Position numbers and translations under genes: made by a program. This document shows positions 6,350 through 7,673 of a stretch of DNA of 7,673 bases, piece after piece. Position 1 is the stretch's first letter. Each line of letters begins with the position of its first letter. Source of the DNA: HGM05232 sp036661515 (GTDB taxonomy: Bacteria; Bacteroidota; Bacteroidia; Bacteroidales; Muribaculaceae); assembly GCA_036661515.1 (NCBI GenBank), contig JAVWYO010000097.1:1-7673 (forward strand), given 5' to 3'. The notes beneath the pieces are model-generated. The model saw only the letters and a list, made by a program, of their open reading frames with translations. It was not told the origin of the DNA and ran no database searches.

Positions 6350-6937
6350 TTATAAGCGATTATATAAATCGAGCAAGTGTCGTAAGATGCGTTTATAATA
6401 TCTTCTTTGTTGTCGCATAGCTATAATAAGGAGAATACATACTATAAGAGAGGCTATTGCAAAAGAGATATAATTGAAGTTTATATTTAATAGATAATTA
6501 TAAATTGCAACTGAAGTTATAGATATCGCTATGGTGATAATATTTACCAGTATCCCATATTTTTGTATAAACTCATTACTCTGCTCAATTTTTGTAATTC
6601 GAATTTCAAGCCATGACTTTACGGGCATATCAAATGAGTAATGGTTTATTTTACGTGTCGAACAAATCAAAAAGATGAGGCATACAGATATAAATATTAT
6701 CAATATTGATTGATATATGACTAAATTCTCATTGCCATTAATCCCTGTAATTATTTTCCAAAACAAAAAGATTATGACCAATATTGCGACATAAATTAAT
6801 ATCCAATTTGGATAAATTACGCTCATCGATTTTCGTGCACTATTTACAATTTTCGCACTTAATTCTTTATCAGAAAGATTCTTTATATCTTTATCAATAC
6901 CACATTTCCATATTTCGGTAGGATTAAATTTTTTCAT
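6350..6937 (-). CDS. Four-helix membrane protein paired with an ECF sigma factor
   Basis: This is a 195-residue inner-membrane protein of unknown family. A cytoplasmic N-terminal stretch of about 42 residues (MKKFNPTEIWKCGIDKDIKN, then LSDKELSAKIVNSARKSM) is predicted helical and charged. It is followed by membrane segments at about 44-66, 74-93, 128-149 and 154-174, with a soluble loop at 94-127 and a basic C-terminus (RQQRRYYKRILRHLLDLYNRL). The gene starts one base after the sigma-factor stop codon, so the two are translated from one message. That arrangement, a membrane protein with a soluble N-terminal helix after an ECF sigma gene, is what an anti-sigma factor looks like. However, there is no recognisable FecR, zinc-finger (HxxxCxxC) or RskA-type domain, so the anti-sigma role is inference from position. 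The gene is notably AT-rich, with long Ile/Asn-rich runs. Confidence 0.8.
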   Translation of the reverse strand: MKKFNPTEIWKCGIDKDIKNLSDKELSAKIVNSARKSMSVIYPNWILIYVAILVIIFLFWKIITGINGNENLVIYQSILIIFISVCLIFLICSTRKINHYSFDMPVKSWLEIRITKIEQSNEFIQKYGILVNIITIAISITSVAIYNYLLNINFNYISFAIASLIVCILLIIAMRQQRRYYKRILRHLLDLYNRL

Positions 6938-6938
6938 A

Positions 6939-7442
6939 TTATATATTATTTAATTTTCGTTTTAGTTCCTTTTTAGCTCTATTAATTCTCACGCCAACAT
7001 TGCTAATGCTAATTCCAAGTATTGATGATATATCATTGTAGCTTTTTCCCTCCATATATAGCAACATTATTGATTTGTCAATTTCATTCAGCTTGCGTAA
7101 TGCTTCCACGAGATTATTATAATTTACGTCATATTCAATTTCGTCATCATCATCGCCATCATCATCTTGCTCTTCATGCGATATGGTAGCAGAATCGGTA
7201 ACGATAAAATGGACATCTTTTCTAATCTTTGATATAGAAGTATTAATAGCAACCGCATATATCCATGAGCCAATCTTAGATTTATCATTTAATTTAGGAA
7301 AAGACCTCCATAATTGATATACAACTTCTTGGAAATTGTCTTCTCTATCTATGGTAGATTTGAAATAAATAAGATTTACTTTGTGAATAATACCTTGATA
7401 AGAGGATAGAATTTTAAGGAAATCTTCTTGCTTTGCTTTCAT
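6939..7442 (-). CDS. ECF-type RNA polymerase sigma factor
   Basis: This 167-residue sigma-70-family factor directs RNA polymerase to a small set of promoters. Region 2 covers about 8-75: DNFQEVVYQLWRSFPKL (35-51) is the core-binding and -10-recognising helix, and KIGSWIYAVAINTSISKIRK (56-75) corresponds to regions 2.3-2.4. An acidic linker follows (89-104, including DDDGDDDD). Region 4 is at 108-160: LRKLNEIDKSIMLLYMEGKSYNDISSILGIS contains the start of the helix-turn-helix, with ISNVGVRINRAKKELKRKL as recognition helix and tail. Length is normal for a minimal ECF factor. The membrane-protein gene follows after a single base. A putative promoter lies about 50 bases upstream. Which ECF group it belongs to and what signal it answers cannot be read from sequence. 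Confidence 0.93.
   Translation of the reverse strand: MKAKQEDFLKILSSYQGIIHKVNLIYFKSTIDREDNFQEVVYQLWRSFPKLNDKSKIGSWIYAVAINTSISKIRKDVHFIVTDSATISHEEQDDDGDDDDEIEYDVNYNNLVEALRKLNEIDKSIMLLYMEGKSYNDISSILGISISNVGVRINRAKKELKRKLNNI
7143..7166 (-). repeat. GAT triplet run encoding an Asp-rich linker
   Basis: Codons 93-100 of the sigma-factor gene read GAT x3, GGC, GAT x3, GAC, giving DDDGDDDD between regions 2 and 4. Triplet runs of this kind change length by replication slippage without breaking the frame. Confidence 0.75.
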
Positions 7443-7491
7443 GCTTGATAATTTAATTTGCTATATAGTCGAGCATTTATCTTTTTTATTA

Positions 7492-7499
7492 CAAAAATA
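7492..7499 (-). promoter_or_regulatory. Possible -7 element of the sigma-factor operon
   Basis: TATTTTTG on the minus strand matches TAnnTTTG, placing a transcription start near 7485 and a leader of about 43 bases before the ATG at 7442. No TTG is visible 19-21 bases upstream, so the call rests on a short motif in AT-rich sequence. An autoregulated ECF promoter could lie in the same region but cannot be recognised without a known consensus. Confidence 0.4.
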
Positions 7500-7561
7500 T
7501 GCGATTTATTTAATTTTCCTACTATACATAGGTTCGCACTATTTGTTGAATGAATTACATA

Positions 7562-7603
7562 AAATGAAATAGCCAGAGCATCACTGCTATGGCTATTCCA
7601 TTT
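7562..7603 (-). terminator. Long terminator hairpin, probably for a minus-strand gene beyond the right edge
   Basis: Arms of 19 bases (7562-7580 and 7585-7603) surround a 4-base loop. They differ at two positions. In minus-strand RNA one of these is a tolerated G-U pair (18 of 19 paired), while in plus-strand RNA both are mismatches, so the minus direction is favoured. The bases after the stem on that strand are TTATGTAA, a poor U tract, which is common for terminators in this phylum. No plus-strand gene ends near it. It separates the sigma-factor operon from whatever lies to the right. Confidence 0.65.
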
Positions 7604-7673
7604 AAAAAATCTAATACAATTTAATTTTAGAGTTTTGAGAGTGAGCTACGAATTATACGCAACGAGCATCCAC

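Noticed and set aside
7627..7671. Possible C-terminus of a minus-strand gene entering from the right (ending RSSLSKL then TAA)
   Set aside because: All three minus-strand frames end within 50 bases of the edge, and 14 residues with no recognisable motif cannot decide which one, if any, is coding. The terminator at 7562-7603 does suggest that some gene ends here.

Overview
The window looks like a chromosomal segment of an AT-rich member of the Bacteroidales, possibly a Muribaculaceae- or Bacteroides-like gut bacterium. Four things suggest this. The large outer-membrane protein combines a CarboxypepD_reg-like domain, a plug and a beta-barrel, which is a Bacteroidetes hallmark. Several starts are preceded by the Bacteroidetes-type -7 box TAnnTTTG instead of an E. 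coli -10. Shine-Dalgarno sequences are absent upstream of the starts. A small DUF2795-like protein of a type common in Bacteroidales is present. The genus cannot be fixed from this sequence alone.

Layout, left to right. (1) 1-922 is a surface-polysaccharide corner on the minus strand: a hexapeptide-repeat acyltransferase (203-922), followed downstream by the first 23 codons of a probable polysaccharide flippase that begins at a GTG (71) and runs off the left edge behind its own good promoter (104-134). (2) 923-1154 is a divergent intergenic region. It leads on the plus strand to a membrane-anchored family 2 glycosyltransferase (1155-2336). (3) 2342-2395 lies between convergent genes and holds a strong minus-strand terminator and a separate perfect 16-bp palindrome. 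(4) 2415-3803 is a minus-strand housekeeping group: a LOG-family nucleotide phosphoribohydrolase overlapping a PduO-type corrinoid adenosyltransferase by ATGA, then a small DUF2795-like protein with its own promoter. (5) 3873-7442 is a minus-strand group of an ECF sigma factor, a four-helix membrane protein one base behind it, and a TonB-dependent-receptor-like outer-membrane protein with its own promoter. (6) 7443-7673 is non-coding as far as can be seen and contains the sigma-factor promoter and a long terminator hairpin for a minus-strand gene beyond the right edge.

How the genes work together. The acyltransferase and flippase probably modify and export a surface glycan, and the glycosyltransferase may contribute to the same or another glycan. 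The adenosyltransferase makes adenosylcobalamin, and the LOG protein is co-transcribed with it. The sigma factor and membrane protein look like a sigma/regulator pair. The adjacent outer-membrane protein is a possible target, but it lacks the N-terminal signalling domain of FecA-type transducers and the membrane protein is not FecR-like, so that link is inferred from position only. I see no mobile element, CRISPR array, RNA gene or riboswitch. Most of the window is ordinary core/accessory Bacteroidales sequence; the sigma/membrane-protein pair is the least understood part.
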